42,758 nt of DNA from an uncultured Gammaproteobacteria bacterium (GCA_913043815.1 CAJWNY010000015.1:1-42758), one strand, 5' to 3'. Shown: positions 34,487 through 42,758, numbered from the stretch's first letter. Notes: a model not told the origin generated them from the letters alone. Made by a program: numbers and translations.

Positions 34487-35730
34487 TGAGTGAAGCAACT
34501 GTTCTACAAATGATAGATTACGAAGCTAAAAACGTAGCCTTAGAGGACATCGACGTCAGCCAGCGTGAGTTATGGGTACAGGACCGCAAATGGGACTATT
34601 TCGCTCGTCTGCGCGACGAGGCACCAGTTCACTTCTGTAAAGATTCTGAGTTTGGACCGTATTGGTCAGTAACTCGTTTTGCTGACATTATGGAAGTGGA
34701 AGCCAACTGGCAGAGCTTCTCGTCAGATCCTGCCATTACCATTATAGATCCAGAAGAAGACTTTCCACTGCCTATGTTTATTGCAATGGACCCACCCAAA
34801 CACGATGAGCAGCGTATGACTGTTCAAGGCTCTGTGGCGCCAAAGAATCTGAAGAATATGGAAAGCACCATTCGTGGACGAGTCCAAAAGGTTTTAGATG
34901 GCTTGCCAGTTGGCAAACAATTTAACTGGGTAGAAAAAGTATCTATTGAGCTGACTACTCAGATGTTGGCAACGTTGTTTGACTTTCCTTTTGAAGACAG
35001 AAGTAAACTTACGCGCTGGTCCGACGTGGCCACGGGCGGTCCCGAAACAGGCATCGTTGAGAGCGAAGAGCAGCGTCAGGAAGAATTGCTTGAGTGTTTG
35101 GCGTACTTTACCAATTTGTGGGAAGAGCGCGCAAAAAAAGGTTTGTCTAATGATCTGATCTCTATGCTCGCCCACGGTGACGCAACTCAAGACATGAGTC
35201 CGCAAGAATATTTGGGCAACCTTATTCTGCTGATTGTCGGAGGCAACGACACCACACGAAATTCTATGACAGGTGGCGTATTAGCTCTGAATCAGAACCC
35301 AGGTGAATATGCTAAATTACGCAATGACCCCACGGTTATTCCATCAATGGTTTCTGAAATTATACGCTGGCAGACACCGCTTGCCCATATGCGTCGCAAG
35401 GCCACCAAAGACTATGTCTTAGGTGGTAAGACCATTAATGCCGGCGACAAGGTTGTTATGTGGTACATCTCGGGTAACCGTGATGAGCGTGCCATTGACA
35501 AGCCTAACGAATTTATTATTGACAGAGACCGTGCTCGTCAGCATTTGTCTTTTGGCTTTGGTATTCATCGCTGCATGGGTAACCGACTTGCGGAGATGCA
35601 GATAAAAATTCTTTGGGAAGAAATTCAAAAGCGTTTTCATATGGTTGAGGTTATCGGCGATCCAGTCCTGGTCCCTTCAAACTTTGTCCACGGCTTCACT
35701 GATTTGCAAGTAGTAGTGCACACGCACTAA
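34486..35730 (+). CDS. cytochrome P450, CYP153-type alkane/terminal hydroxylase
   Basis: This soluble class I P450 has 414 residues. The oxygen-activating I-helix is G-G-N-D-T-T-R-N-S (252-260), the E-x-x-R is at Glu291-Arg294, and the heme Cys is at about 363 in F-G-F-G-I-H-R-C-M-G. The residues around the I-helix (L-L-I-V-G-G-N-D-T-T-R-N-S-M) are the CYP153 signature. That family hydroxylates the terminal methyl of medium-chain alkanes, limonene and similar hydrocarbons. A ferredoxin gene directly precedes it. A strong terminator follows, so the two genes form a short operon; reductase, alcohol dehydrogenase and alkB genes are absent from the window. Confidence 0.92.
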   Translation: MSEATVLQMIDYEAKNVALEDIDVSQRELWVQDRKWDYFARLRDEAPVHFCKDSEFGPYWSVTRFADIMEVEANWQSFSSDPAITIIDPEEDFPLPMFIAMDPPKHDEQRMTVQGSVAPKNLKNMESTIRGRVQKVLDGLPVGKQFNWVEKVSIELTTQMLATLFDFPFEDRSKLTRWSDVATGGPETGIVESEEQRQEELLECLAYFTNLWEERAKKGLSNDLISMLAHGDATQDMSPQEYLGNLILLIVGGNDTTRNSMTGGVLALNQNPGEYAKLRNDPTVIPSMVSEIIRWQTPLAHMRRKATKDYVLGGKTINAGDKVVMWYISGNRDERAIDKPNEFIIDRDRARQHLSFGFGIHRCMGNRLAEMQIKILWEEIQKRFHMVEVIGDPVLVPSNFVHGFTDLQVVVHTH

Positions 35731-35755
35731 GGGTTTTTATAAGCCTTGTGTAGTG

Positions 35756-35787
35756 AAAAAACCAGTTCTTCAGAACTGGTTTTTTTT
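35756..35787. terminator. bidirectional terminator after the P450 gene
   Basis: The stem ACCAGTTC (35761-35768) pairs with GAACTGGT (35773-35780) around a TTCA loop. It is flanked by a run of A before and eight T after (35780-35787). The symmetric A/T runs allow function in both directions. It ends the ferredoxin-P450 unit. Confidence 0.92.
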
Positions 35788-35897
35788 GCCTGCGCTTACT
35801 TATATCGCATGCAAATCGTTGATTAATATTCGCAGAGGGTTTGAGCCACCTTGGTTAGAGCATTAAGCAGAGTTACATAAGAAAAGGGGGAAGAGCA

Positions 35898-36620
35898 ATG
35901 CCAACGTTTACTCGGGGCGATATAAAGATACATTTCAAAGAGTATGGGGAGGGCACTCCGCTGTTGTTGATTGCCCCGGGCGGCATGCGCTCGGCCATTT
36001 CTATGTGGCACCACGGACCCTGGAACCCAATTGATGCACTGCAAGGTCAGTATCGGGTCATTGCCATGGATCAGCGCAATGCTGGTAACTCTGTTGCGCC
36101 GGTTGCAGTAGGAGACAATTGGGACACCTACACGGCAGATCAGCTAGCTCTTATGGACCATTTAGGAATCGATCAATTTCATGTCGCCGGGATGTGTATT
36201 GGTGGACCGTATATTCTTAACCTCATTAAACATGCCCCTGAGCGAATTACCTCGGCATTGGTTTTGCAGACGATAGGGAGGGATGATAATCGAGAGATCT
36301 TCTTCGCCATGTACGACATGTGGGCCAGAGACCTTCTGGCCGAAAAGTCAGACGACTTTAGTCCACAGGCTATGGCGTCTCTGAGGCGAGCTATGTTCGA
36401 CAATGAGTTGCCGCTATTTTGCGTAGAAGACACCTTTATAAGGCAGTGCCAAACGCCTATGTTGGTTTTTGCGGGGGACGACATTTATCATCCCAATTTA
36501 AGTTCAAAACACCTAGCAGCGTTAGCGCCGAACGCGCAATTGATCGAAGAGTGGAAAGAGGGGGCTGCGATAGATCTAGGTCTAAAACACGCTTTGCAAT
36601 TTTTACAAAGTAACTCTTAG
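35898..36620 (+). CDS. alpha/beta hydrolase with a Cys nucleophile
   Basis: The 240-residue hydrolase-fold protein has an oxyanion-loop segment A-P-G-G-M-R-S (26-32), the strand A-M-D-Q-R-N-A-G-N-S, and a nucleophile elbow G-M-C-I-G-G with Cys100 in place of Ser. The acid is probably Asp194 or Asp195 in F-A-G-D-D. No His occurs at the expected place after the last strand, where the sequence is E-E-W-K-E-G. His198 or His231 might substitute, or the chemistry may differ. Cys elbows are known in dienelactone hydrolases, so an ester or lactone substrate is plausible. A GGGGGAAGAG ribosome site precedes the ATG. Function remains unassigned. Confidence 0.8.
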   Translation: MPTFTRGDIKIHFKEYGEGTPLLLIAPGGMRSAISMWHHGPWNPIDALQGQYRVIAMDQRNAGNSVAPVAVGDNWDTYTADQLALMDHLGIDQFHVAGMCIGGPYILNLIKHAPERITSALVLQTIGRDDNREIFFAMYDMWARDLLAEKSDDFSPQAMASLRRAMFDNELPLFCVEDTFIRQCQTPMLVFAGDDIYHPNLSSKHLAALAPNAQLIEEWKEGAAIDLGLKHALQFLQSNS

Positions 36621-36887
36621 AATCTAGTGCTGAGCGTTAATGCGTCATTTTAGGATGGTTGAGTGAGACAAAATTTAGTTTTCAGTATTGCCGACCAGCG
36701 CACTGGTATAAAGTGTCACGTTGAATGATGTAGAGCGGCGGTATATTACTCCGTGGTTCTTGACTCACGTTGGATTAAGCTAAATTAAGGTGGGATCGAT
36801 TATCCGCCCGTCGCTTTGCAGGGCAGGCGCCAACAATACAAGACGAATAATAAAAGACGATTGATAATTAAAATAAAGGAGTGATTT

Positions 36888-37391
36888 ATGTCACTGGTAG
36901 CAGTAATGGAAACGAGCAAAGGCACAATTAGGTTAGATCTATACCCAGAAAAAACCCCTATGACCGTTGCCAATTTCGTGAATTTAGTTGAGCGTGGATT
37001 TTATAACGGCATTGGTTTTCACAGAGTAATTCCAGATTTCATGGTTCAAGGCGGCTGCCCACAAGGCACCGGTACTGGCGGCCCAGGTTACCGCTTCGCG
37101 GATGAGTTTGTGGCGTCTCTTCGACACGACGCGCCGGGTAAATTTTCTATGGCCAATGCGGGTCCCGGCACCAACGGTTCGCAGTTTTTTATTACCCATG
37201 TAGCCACACCTTGGTTAGATGACGCGCATACTATTTTTGGAGCTGTGCAGAGTGACGCAGATCAAGACATAGTCAACGAAATCGCACAGGGTGATGTGAT
37301 TGAGTCAGTGACTATTGAAGGTGAAACGGCTGCTTTGTTAGCCTCGGTTGAACAGGTCGCAGATTGGAATGAGGCTATGGGCGATGCCTAG
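36888..37391 (+). CDS. peptidyl-prolyl cis-trans isomerase, cyclophilin type
   Basis: The 167-residue cyclophilin accelerates proline isomerisation in folding proteins. The core motifs [13 protein letters not shown] (with the catalytic Arg), [17 protein letters not shown] and D-D-A-H-T-I-F-G are present. No signal peptide is visible, so it is cytoplasmic, like PpiB. An AAAGGAG ribosome site ends 7 bases before the ATG. The C-terminal 25 residues are a short acidic extension. Its place between a hydrolase and a CoA transferase gene looks incidental. The gap 36621-36887 shows no gene. Confidence 0.94.
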   Translation: MSLVAVMETSKGTIRLDLYPEKTPMTVANFVNLVERGFYNGIGFHRVIPDFMVQGGCPQGTGTGGPGYRFADEFVASLRHDAPGKFSMANAGPGTNGSQFFITHVATPWLDDAHTIFGAVQSDADQDIVNEIAQGDVIESVTIEGETAALLASVEQVADWNEAMGDA

Positions 37392-37410
37392 ATAGCTTGG
37401 TTCGCAAATA

Positions 37411-37473
37411 GGTCCATGTGGATAGGGTATAACTGACTGTCGAGGCTACGATAAGACTTAATCTGCATGGACC
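37411..37473. repeat. distant inverted repeat between the cyclophilin and CoA transferase genes
   Basis: GGTCCATG at 37411-37418 and CATGGACC at 37466-37473 are exact reverse complements 47 bases apart. A TTGG just before the first and a CCAA overlapping the second arm extend the resemblance. It could be a long-range hairpin in the mRNA leader or paired operator half-sites. Evidence is limited to symmetry. Confidence 0.35.
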
Positions 37474-37582
37474 AAGCACTAAACCACCTAGCGTATTTTT
37501 TAGCCGGTTAAGTGGCTCTGCCCATCAATATGGTATTAAAGGTTGAGACTTAAAGTTGAGGAATAAATAGGAGAAGGTAGCA

Positions 37583-38788
37583 GTGAGCGATGATTTTCTT
37601 TTTTCCGGTCTGAAGGTGCTAGACATGGGCAGCTGGATCGCAGGTCCAGTGGCTTCAACTATTTTGGCTGACTACGGCGCTCAGGTAATTAAGGTAGAAG
37701 CGCCGGAAATAGGCGATGGCTATAGAGCTTTTGCAGGAATGGCCTCAACGCCCACTCACTCAGAAAACTACGCTTGGGAAATGGACAATCGCAATAAGCG
37801 TTCAATCACACTCAACCTCAAATCAGATGAAGGCCGAAAAATTCTGCTGAAGTTGGTGAAAGAATGTGACATCTACGTCACCAACCTACCCCATCCTATG
37901 CGCCGCGCTTGGCAGCTGAGTTTTGAGGATCTGGCACCACTGAACCCCCAAATGATTTATGCATCTCTGACTGCCTACGGTGAGTCAGGGCCGGAACGGG
38001 ATCGCGAGGGCTTCGACCTTGTGGCGTACTGGTCGCGTTCAGGACTGATGGATTTGGTGCGCTCGCCCGGGGCACCGCCCGCGCCCGCGTTACCTGGTAT
38101 GGGTGATCACCCTACCTCCGTAAGCCTGTATGCATCTATTCTCACTGCGTTATTTAAGCGTCAGCAAACAGGCGAGGGCAGCCATGTACATACATCGTTG
38201 CTAGCCAACGGTATCTGGTCAGCCTCATGTATTGCACAAGGTGCTTTCGCTGAGGCGGATTTCACGGACTACTATGCCAGCCAACCCAGGCTGTTTGCGA
38301 GACGCATGTATGAGGCCGCAGATGGGCGTTGGTTGCAGTTTAGTATGGTTCGCACTGACGAAGAGGTGGATCTTATGTTCGCTGCCATGGGGCGCCCAGA
38401 TCTGTTGCTAGACGAACGCTTCGCTACTTCAGATGCGCGGATAGATTATGGTGCCCAACTGGCAGAAGAAATGGTCCTAATTATCAAAAACAAAACATCT
38501 GATCAGTGGATGACCGAATTCCAAGCAATTGGAGTGCCCTCTGCCCTAGTGGGTCAAGTGGCAGACCTGCCCACAGATCCACAGGTGCTCGCAAATAATA
38601 TGGCCTTTGCTCCGCCTGACGGTGTAGATATGCCGTTAGTGATTAAGCACCCTCTGAACATAGATGGACTAAAAACAAAAAATATGGTCAAGGCACCTGA
38701 AATGGGCGAGCACACAGCGCAGGTCTTGGCAGAGGTGGGTTACTCGGCCCAAGAAATAACGGACTTGCAGGATCGAGGTATTGCTTAA
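37583..38788 (+). CDS. CaiB/BaiF (class III) CoA transferase family protein
   Basis: The 401-residue protein carries the family N-terminus L-K-V-L-D-M-G-S-W-I-A-G-P (10-22) and the CoA-binding V-I-K-V-E-A-P-E (35-42). The likely catalytic Asp175 is in G-M-G-D-H-P-T-S. The family moves CoA between carboxylic acids, or in some members racemises 2-methylacyl-CoA. The His/Asp pattern of racemases is not obvious, so I favour transferase. The start is GTG at 37583, with AGGAGAAGG just upstream. Together with the P450 and hydrolase genes it may belong to catabolism of an oxidised hydrocarbon or terpenoid, but it is a separate transcription unit and this link is inference. Confidence 0.88.
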   Translation: MSDDFLFSGLKVLDMGSWIAGPVASTILADYGAQVIKVEAPEIGDGYRAFAGMASTPTHSENYAWEMDNRNKRSITLNLKSDEGRKILLKLVKECDIYVTNLPHPMRRAWQLSFEDLAPLNPQMIYASLTAYGESGPERDREGFDLVAYWSRSGLMDLVRSPGAPPAPALPGMGDHPTSVSLYASILTALFKRQQTGEGSHVHTSLLANGIWSASCIAQGAFAEADFTDYYASQPRLFARRMYEAADGRWLQFSMVRTDEEVDLMFAAMGRPDLLLDERFATSDARIDYGAQLAEEMVLIIKNKTSDQWMTEFQAIGVPSALVGQVADLPTDPQVLANNMAFAPPDGVDMPLVIKHPLNIDGLKTKNMVKAPEMGEHTAQVLAEVGYSAQEITDLQDRGIA

Positions 38789-38978
38789 TCAAGCACTGAG
38801 ATTTGCTGTTTGGTAGTGTGCTCGTTCATCCACTGCTTGCTGTGCGCTGAACTATCTAGATGGGACAAAACCAATTCAGACAAAGCATAAATGTCCCCTC
38901 AGGTTGATTCAAAGTGCAATGAAAGGCCCTAGTTTGTGTTTAAATTAGACACTCTAAAAACGTATTCTTAGGTCCCTG

Positions 38979-41177
38979 ATGCAATATGAGATTCCCGTTC
39001 TTCGTGATTTGGTACTCATTGGCGGCGGTCATAGTCATGTTCAAGTGTTGAAAAACTTTGCTATGAACCCATTGCCTGGTATTCGAATCACCCTCATTTC
39101 TGAAAGCGCTGATTCTCCTTATTCAGGCATGTTGCCCGGCTATATATCGGGGGCTTATAGTGAAAAAGAAATTAACATTGCTCTGGGGCCATTGTGCGTC
39201 ATTGCCAAGGCACGATTAGTATGCGCACGAGTTACTGGGATAGACCCAGTTGAAAACACCGTTGCGTTGGCTGAACGTCCAAGTTTACGGTTTGATGTTT
39301 TGTCCCTAAATTGTGGCGCAGAACAGGCTCCAGTAATGGGCCAAGGCATTCGAGTAAAACCGCTGAAGAAGTTCATTCCCGAATGGGTTGAGATAAAAAA
39401 GAGCATTCACGCCAACAGCAATTCTGCGAGCAGCATAGCTATTATTGGCGCTGGGGCAGGAGGGGCAGAATTAGCCCTATCTTTTAGGGCGAGTCTTCCC
39501 ACTGATACATGCATACACCTCGTAGGTCCTAGTTTGCTTCCAGGACAAGGCTCCGGCGCTGTAAAACAGCTTAAAGCTGCTTTAGCGGAGAAAAAAATCG
39601 ACTATGTCAGTGACCGCCTCGCGGCAGAAGAGGCAAGTACAACGGATGATACTTTTAGCTTAAAATTGCAGTCTTCGAGCAGGGTTATTCGTGCAGACCA
39701 TGTTTTTTGGGTCACTGATGTTCGTGCTCCGCAATGGTTGCAGGCTTCTGGAATAGAGAAGGACGAACGGGGATTTTTACGTGTAGATAACCGCCTTCGT
39801 AGTCTCTCTCATCCGCATATTTTTGCCGCGGGCGACGTGGCTCACTTGGTCGATCAGGAGCGCCCTAAGGCGGGGGTTTATGCCGTGCGTGCTGGGCCTA
39901 TTTTGGCCGAAAATCTGGGTTTGGCTATCCAAGGGCTAAGTCTAGCTGGGGCAAAGAGTCAATTTCGCCCTCGACGTTATCACCTTAATTTAATCGGCTG
40001 TGGCGATGATACTGCTATAGCCTCTTGGGGCCCGTTGGCAACACGGGGCCGAATCTGGTGGCGGCTGAAACAGTGGATCGACAAAAGATTTATGCGCCGG
40101 TTCAATAATCTACCGGTTATGCAGTCGCCAGTTTTTAGGCTGCCTAGTGCGCTGTCTAAGCATCTGCCCGATGATTTGATGCGCTGTGGCGGATGCGGTG
40201 CAAAGCTAGCGGCTGACCCTCTGCGCCGGGTGCTAGCGCGCTTACCGACACAATCTTCGGTAAATTTGAAGTTGGGCATTGGCGATGATGCAGCAGAAGT
40301 GATCAACGCAGGGCCAACAATCCTAGCCACAGTAGACGGGTTTCGCAGTATGGTCAGCGATCCGTACCTATTCGGTCGCATAGCAGCTCACCATAGTCTT
40401 AACGACATTTTTGCTATGGCGGGAAAACCCACGGCGGCGTTGGCGTTTGTTACCGTGCCGTTAATGTCTGAGCCAATGATGGAAGATGAGCTGTTCCAGC
40501 TTATGAGCGGATTAGTTGATGTGCTCAATGCACACGATGTTGTCTTAGCTGGTGGTCATTCCGCCGAGGGCGCAGAATTGAATTTAGGCCTCACCGTATT
40601 GGGCGCTAGCTCTGGCGAGGTCAGCACCAAATCAGCGGCGCAAATTGGCCATGGGCTTATCCTGACGAAATCTTTGGGTACCGGGGTAGTGTTAGCAGGA
40701 GATATGCGCGGGCAGGTAGATAGCAGACTTTCAAGCGCCTGCTTGGCGTCAATGGATCAGAGTAATTGGCCCAGCATTGAGGTGCTGGTTGATCATGAAG
40801 TAGGAGCTCTTACCGACGTTACTGGATTCGGCCTCGCTGGCCATTTGGGGGAAATTTTGCGCGGGGCGAGTTGTGGCGTGAAGTTACGATTGGCAGATAT
40901 CCCCATGCTCCCAGGTGTTGAAGATTTGGTTCTTCAGGGAGTTGCCAGTTCTTTGCAAAAAGCCAACGCGCTCGTTTTGAAAGACTACAAATTTGTTGGT
41001 ATTGATGCAGCAGACCCCAGACTACAACTGCTTGTAGATCCGCAAACCTCAGGTGGAATGTTGGCAACAATGCCGCAGCATCAAGTAACTGAGTGCTTAG
41101 AAAAACTCAGTAACTTAGGCTATCAGGCCATGCAAATAGGTGAGATCTGCGACGCATCTATTATGGAAATTTACTAG
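38979..41177 (+). CDS. selD: flavoprotein-selenide,water dikinase (SelD) fusion
   Basis: The 732-residue protein joins two enzymes. Residues 1-380 are a pyridine nucleotide-disulfide/NDH-2 type FAD protein: G-G-G-H-S-H at 15-20, the second nucleotide fold G-A-G-A-G-G at 157-162, and A-A-G-D-V at 283-287. Residues 395-732 are SelD, which makes selenophosphate from selenide and ATP. It has the active-site Cys406 and Lys409 in C-G-G-C-G-A-K-L, the D-D-A-A metal site (near 437), G-G-H-S and the later D-V-T-G-F-G-L-A-G-H. The catalytic residue is Cys, so no selenocysteine recoding is needed. The flavin part may supply reduced selenium, as suggested for similar fusions. No selA, selB, selC or mnmH gene is in the window. 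The start ATG has a modest TAGG site. Confidence 0.94.
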   Translation: MQYEIPVLRDLVLIGGGHSHVQVLKNFAMNPLPGIRITLISESADSPYSGMLPGYISGAYSEKEINIALGPLCVIAKARLVCARVTGIDPVENTVALAERPSLRFDVLSLNCGAEQAPVMGQGIRVKPLKKFIPEWVEIKKSIHANSNSASSIAIIGAGAGGAELALSFRASLPTDTCIHLVGPSLLPGQGSGAVKQLKAALAEKKIDYVSDRLAAEEASTTDDTFSLKLQSSSRVIRADHVFWVTDVRAPQWLQASGIEKDERGFLRVDNRLRSLSHPHIFAAGDVAHLVDQERPKAGVYAVRAGPILAENLGLAIQGLSLAGAKSQFRPRRYHLNLIGCGDDTAIASWGPLATRGRIWWRLKQWIDKRFMRRFNNLPVMQSPVFRLPSALSKHLPDDLMRCGGCGAKLAADPLRRVLARLPTQSSVNLKLGIGDDAAEVINAGPTILATVDGFRSMVSDPYLFGRIAAHHSLNDIFAMAGKPTAALAFVTVPLMSEPMMEDELFQLMSGLVDVLNAHDVVLAGGHSAEGAELNLGLTVLGASSGEVSTKSAAQIGHGLILTKSLGTGVVLAGDMRGQVDSRLSSACLASMDQSNWPSIEVLVDHEVGALTDVTGFGLAGHLGEILRGASCGVKLRLADIPMLPGVEDLVLQGVASSLQKANALVLKDYKFVGIDAADPRLQLLVDPQTSGGMLATMPQHQVTECLEKLSNLGYQAMQIGEICDASIMEIY

Positions 41178-41194
41178 TTCGTATTCGCCTAGCG

Positions 41195-42280
41195 TCAAAA
41201 ATACTCTGCTATCGCCGGTCTAAAACGGTCCATATCGACAAGGAATGAATCATGCCCCTGCATGGAAGGCAGAGGTTTGAATATGACTTCATCCACGTGT
41301 TGTGCGAGGGCGTCGGCTAACTCTTGTTGCTGGCTAATAGGAAACAACATATCTGTAGAGACGCCAATGACTAGTGCAGATTCAAGGCTTAGGCTCGCAA
41401 AGCAGCTAGATAAGCTACCACCATGGTCCGCTGCGTCAAACAGGTCCATTGCCCGAGATAAATACAGATAGCAGTTAGCATCAAAAGAGCCAATAAATTT
41501 ATTTGCGTGAGTTTCTAAGTAAGATTCAACCTCAAAATCAATACCAAACGGACTGTCTTCGTCTGTGAAACCCAATGCCCGTTCGCGCCCAAATCTTTCG
41601 CTCCACTCCTCACTAGACCGATAGCTGATCATGCCCAGCTTTCGCGCCAGTCGCATACCAGTCACCGGGCCATGGTCTGCCAACAAATACCGACCATTGT
41701 CCCAAAGCGGATCTTTACGAATAATTTCCCTTTGCAGCGATCGTAAGGCAATAGAATAGGGCAAGCTTCTTGCGGCTGAGGAAATTGAGACAAGACGACT
41801 GACTTTGCCTGGGTGATTAATCGCAAAGGCTAGCGCCGTCATACCCCCCATAGAGGCGCCTACCACCGTGTGCAAATGCTGCACAGCATAATGTTCAAGC
41901 ACGCTGATGGCGGTGTCGGCAATGTCCTCTACCGTTAGAACTGGAAAGGTTAAGCGGTAAAGTTTTCCGGTGTCTGGGTCAATACTGGAAGGGCCGGTGG
42001 AGCCAAAGCAACTTCCTAAAGAGTTCATACAAATGACGAAATAGCGGCGGGTGTCTATAGGCTTGTTGGGTCCCACCATGTCTTCCCACCAACCCGCGGA
42101 AGGATCAATATTAGAAGAGGCCGCGTGAGCAGAGGGCGATAAACCGGTAAAGATAAGGATGCAGTTGGATCGGTCGGAGTTAAGCGTGCCCCAAGTCTCG
42201 AACGCAAATGTAGGGTTTTTCAAGACGCCGCGCTTCATTTGAAACGGTCCATCAAATTGCAGTGACTTTAGTGCTTTCAA
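41195..42280 (-). CDS. MetX-family acyltransferase, possibly serine O-succinyltransferase
   Basis: The 361-residue alpha/beta-hydrolase acyltransferase has the triad Ser143 (V-G-A-S-M-G-G-M), Asp310 (S-T-D-M-L-F-P) and His343 (Q-G-H-D-S-F-L). Such enzymes acylate homoserine (MetX) or serine for methionine or cysteine synthesis. Two features differ from usual homoserine acetyltransferases. One is T-G-L-S-P-S-A-H-A-A-S-S where MetX has H-A-L-T-G-D/S-A-H. The other is the stretch Y-R-S-S-E-E-W-S-E-R-F-G-R. Both recall the serine O-succinyltransferases described in xanthomonads. I cannot settle the substrate. The start is TTG at 42280 with AAGGGA before it; an ATG at 42238 would give a shorter protein. 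Its stop converges on the SelD gene 17 bases away. Confidence 0.85.
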   Translation of the reverse strand: MKALKSLQFDGPFQMKRGVLKNPTFAFETWGTLNSDRSNCILIFTGLSPSAHAASSNIDPSAGWWEDMVGPNKPIDTRRYFVICMNSLGSCFGSTGPSSIDPDTGKLYRLTFPVLTVEDIADTAISVLEHYAVQHLHTVVGASMGGMTALAFAINHPGKVSRLVSISSAARSLPYSIALRSLQREIIRKDPLWDNGRYLLADHGPVTGMRLARKLGMISYRSSEEWSERFGRERALGFTDEDSPFGIDFEVESYLETHANKFIGSFDANCYLYLSRAMDLFDAADHGGSLSSCFASLSLESALVIGVSTDMLFPISQQQELADALAQHVDEVIFKPLPSMQGHDSFLVDMDRFRPAIAEYF

Positions 42281-42392
42281 AAATCCCTTCGAATCCCTTC
42301 AATGTAGAGCGCTTCTGTAGAAGATCGATTGCAAGATCGCCACCAAAAACTGAGTCTGGCGAATGCGTTATGAAGCCGAAGCCTAACGAACA

Positions 42393-42686
42393 TCACTGAG
42401 GAGTAGAGCCATCTACGGAAAATGTTTGCGCTACCTGCTCTGCATTCATCAAAACGTCATCAATAAGCTCCAGTGCCACTTCGTCAAACGGTATCCCAAG
42501 GAAGGCCGTGGTAGACAACTCAATAAACAATTCAAGTAATTGTTCTTCACCATCGACTGCATTTAGATCTACAAAAATCTTTGTAAAAAATGCAGTGGCT
42601 GCTATCTGCCCGGTCGCGTTCAAGTGAAGAAGCAGCTCTTCTATACGGGGTTTAAGGTCAGTTTTGACCGCACTTATTGCATCCAT
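42393..42686 (-). CDS. small acidic helical protein of unknown function
   Basis: The 97-residue protein is predicted almost wholly alpha-helical and acidic, with regularly spaced Leu, Ile and Phe. The first helix (about 9-22) is amphipathic. There are no Cys, membrane segments or known motifs. No clear ribosome site precedes the ATG, but residue composition is protein-like and no better frame covers the region. It is on the same strand as, and 112 bases upstream of, the MetX-family gene. Bases 42687-42758 beyond it hold nothing recognisable. Confidence 0.6.
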   Translation of the reverse strand: MDAISAVKTDLKPRIEELLLHLNATGQIAATAFFTKIFVDLNAVDGEEQLLELFIELSTTAFLGIPFDEVALELIDDVLMNAEQVAQTFSVDGSTPQ

Positions 42687-42758
42687 GTATCAACTTTGCA
42701 TGGATATCCGTGAACGAATTGTGAAGAACTTATCATCTCGGTCCAAGCGTTGTGCTAG

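Noticed and set aside
36621-36887. TTGACT around 36760 as a sigma-70 promoter of the cyclophilin gene
   Set aside because: A -10 element at the right distance is not convincing (AAATTA-like only), so I did not annotate it.

Overview
The window looks like a chromosomal segment of a marine, aerobic gammaproteobacterium, plausibly of the Cellvibrionales/OM60-SAR92 kind. This is inferred from protein sequence and gene order, because no rRNA or marker tree is available. The topA, lexA, mfd, TatD, PyrD and GltX proteins are clearly gammaproteobacterial. The neighbourhoods topA/lexA, csiV-mfd with a long GAPDH nearby, and gltX followed by tRNA-Ala resemble those of pseudomonads. A CYP153-type alkane hydroxylase P450, a CaiB-type CoA transferase and a SelD fusion fit a marine heterotroph.

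Layout. Positions 1-3966 (minus strand) hold an operon for a MoxR AAA+ ATPase, a DUF58 protein, a DUF4381 protein and two von Willebrand A membrane proteins (BatA, and BatB cut by the window edge). From 4202 come pyrD and a stand-alone ammonium channel gene. Positions 6810-8513 (minus) carry a three-gene unit: a small membrane protein, a GNAT acetyltransferase and D-Ala-D-Ala ligase. It is followed by an orphan C39-like cysteine peptidase, a glutaredoxin-like protein, tatD, a soluble lytic transglycosylase and a universal stress protein. Positions 13569-18030 hold a membrane-anchored unknown, topA and, convergent to it, lexA with a cluster of SOS boxes and a strong terminator. An MscS-type channel and a phosphoribosyltransferase overlap by 4 bases and face csiV-mfd.

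After a 670-base non-coding stretch comes a tightly overlapping three-gene cassette (25538-30197). It encodes a complete 2-oxoacid oxidoreductase: a GltD-like flavoprotein fused to two [4Fe-4S] modules, a fused gamma/alpha subunit, and a TPP-binding beta subunit. A long-form GAPDH, gltX, tRNA-Ala(GGC) and a pterin carbinolamine dehydratase follow. Positions 34166-38788 are a catabolic-looking island: 2Fe-2S ferredoxin, CYP153 P450, an alpha/beta hydrolase with a Cys nucleophile, a cyclophilin and a class III CoA transferase. The window ends with a flavoprotein-SelD fusion, a MetX-family acyltransferase that may be a serine O-succinyltransferase, and a small orphan protein.

I found no CRISPR array, prophage, transposase, or clearly undescribed multi-gene defence or mobile system. 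The least ordinary items are the oxidoreductase cassette, the flavoprotein-SelD fusion, the MetX paralogue, the Cys-type hydrolase beside CYP153, the small-membrane-protein/GNAT/Ddl unit and a tandem decamer repeat between convergent genes.
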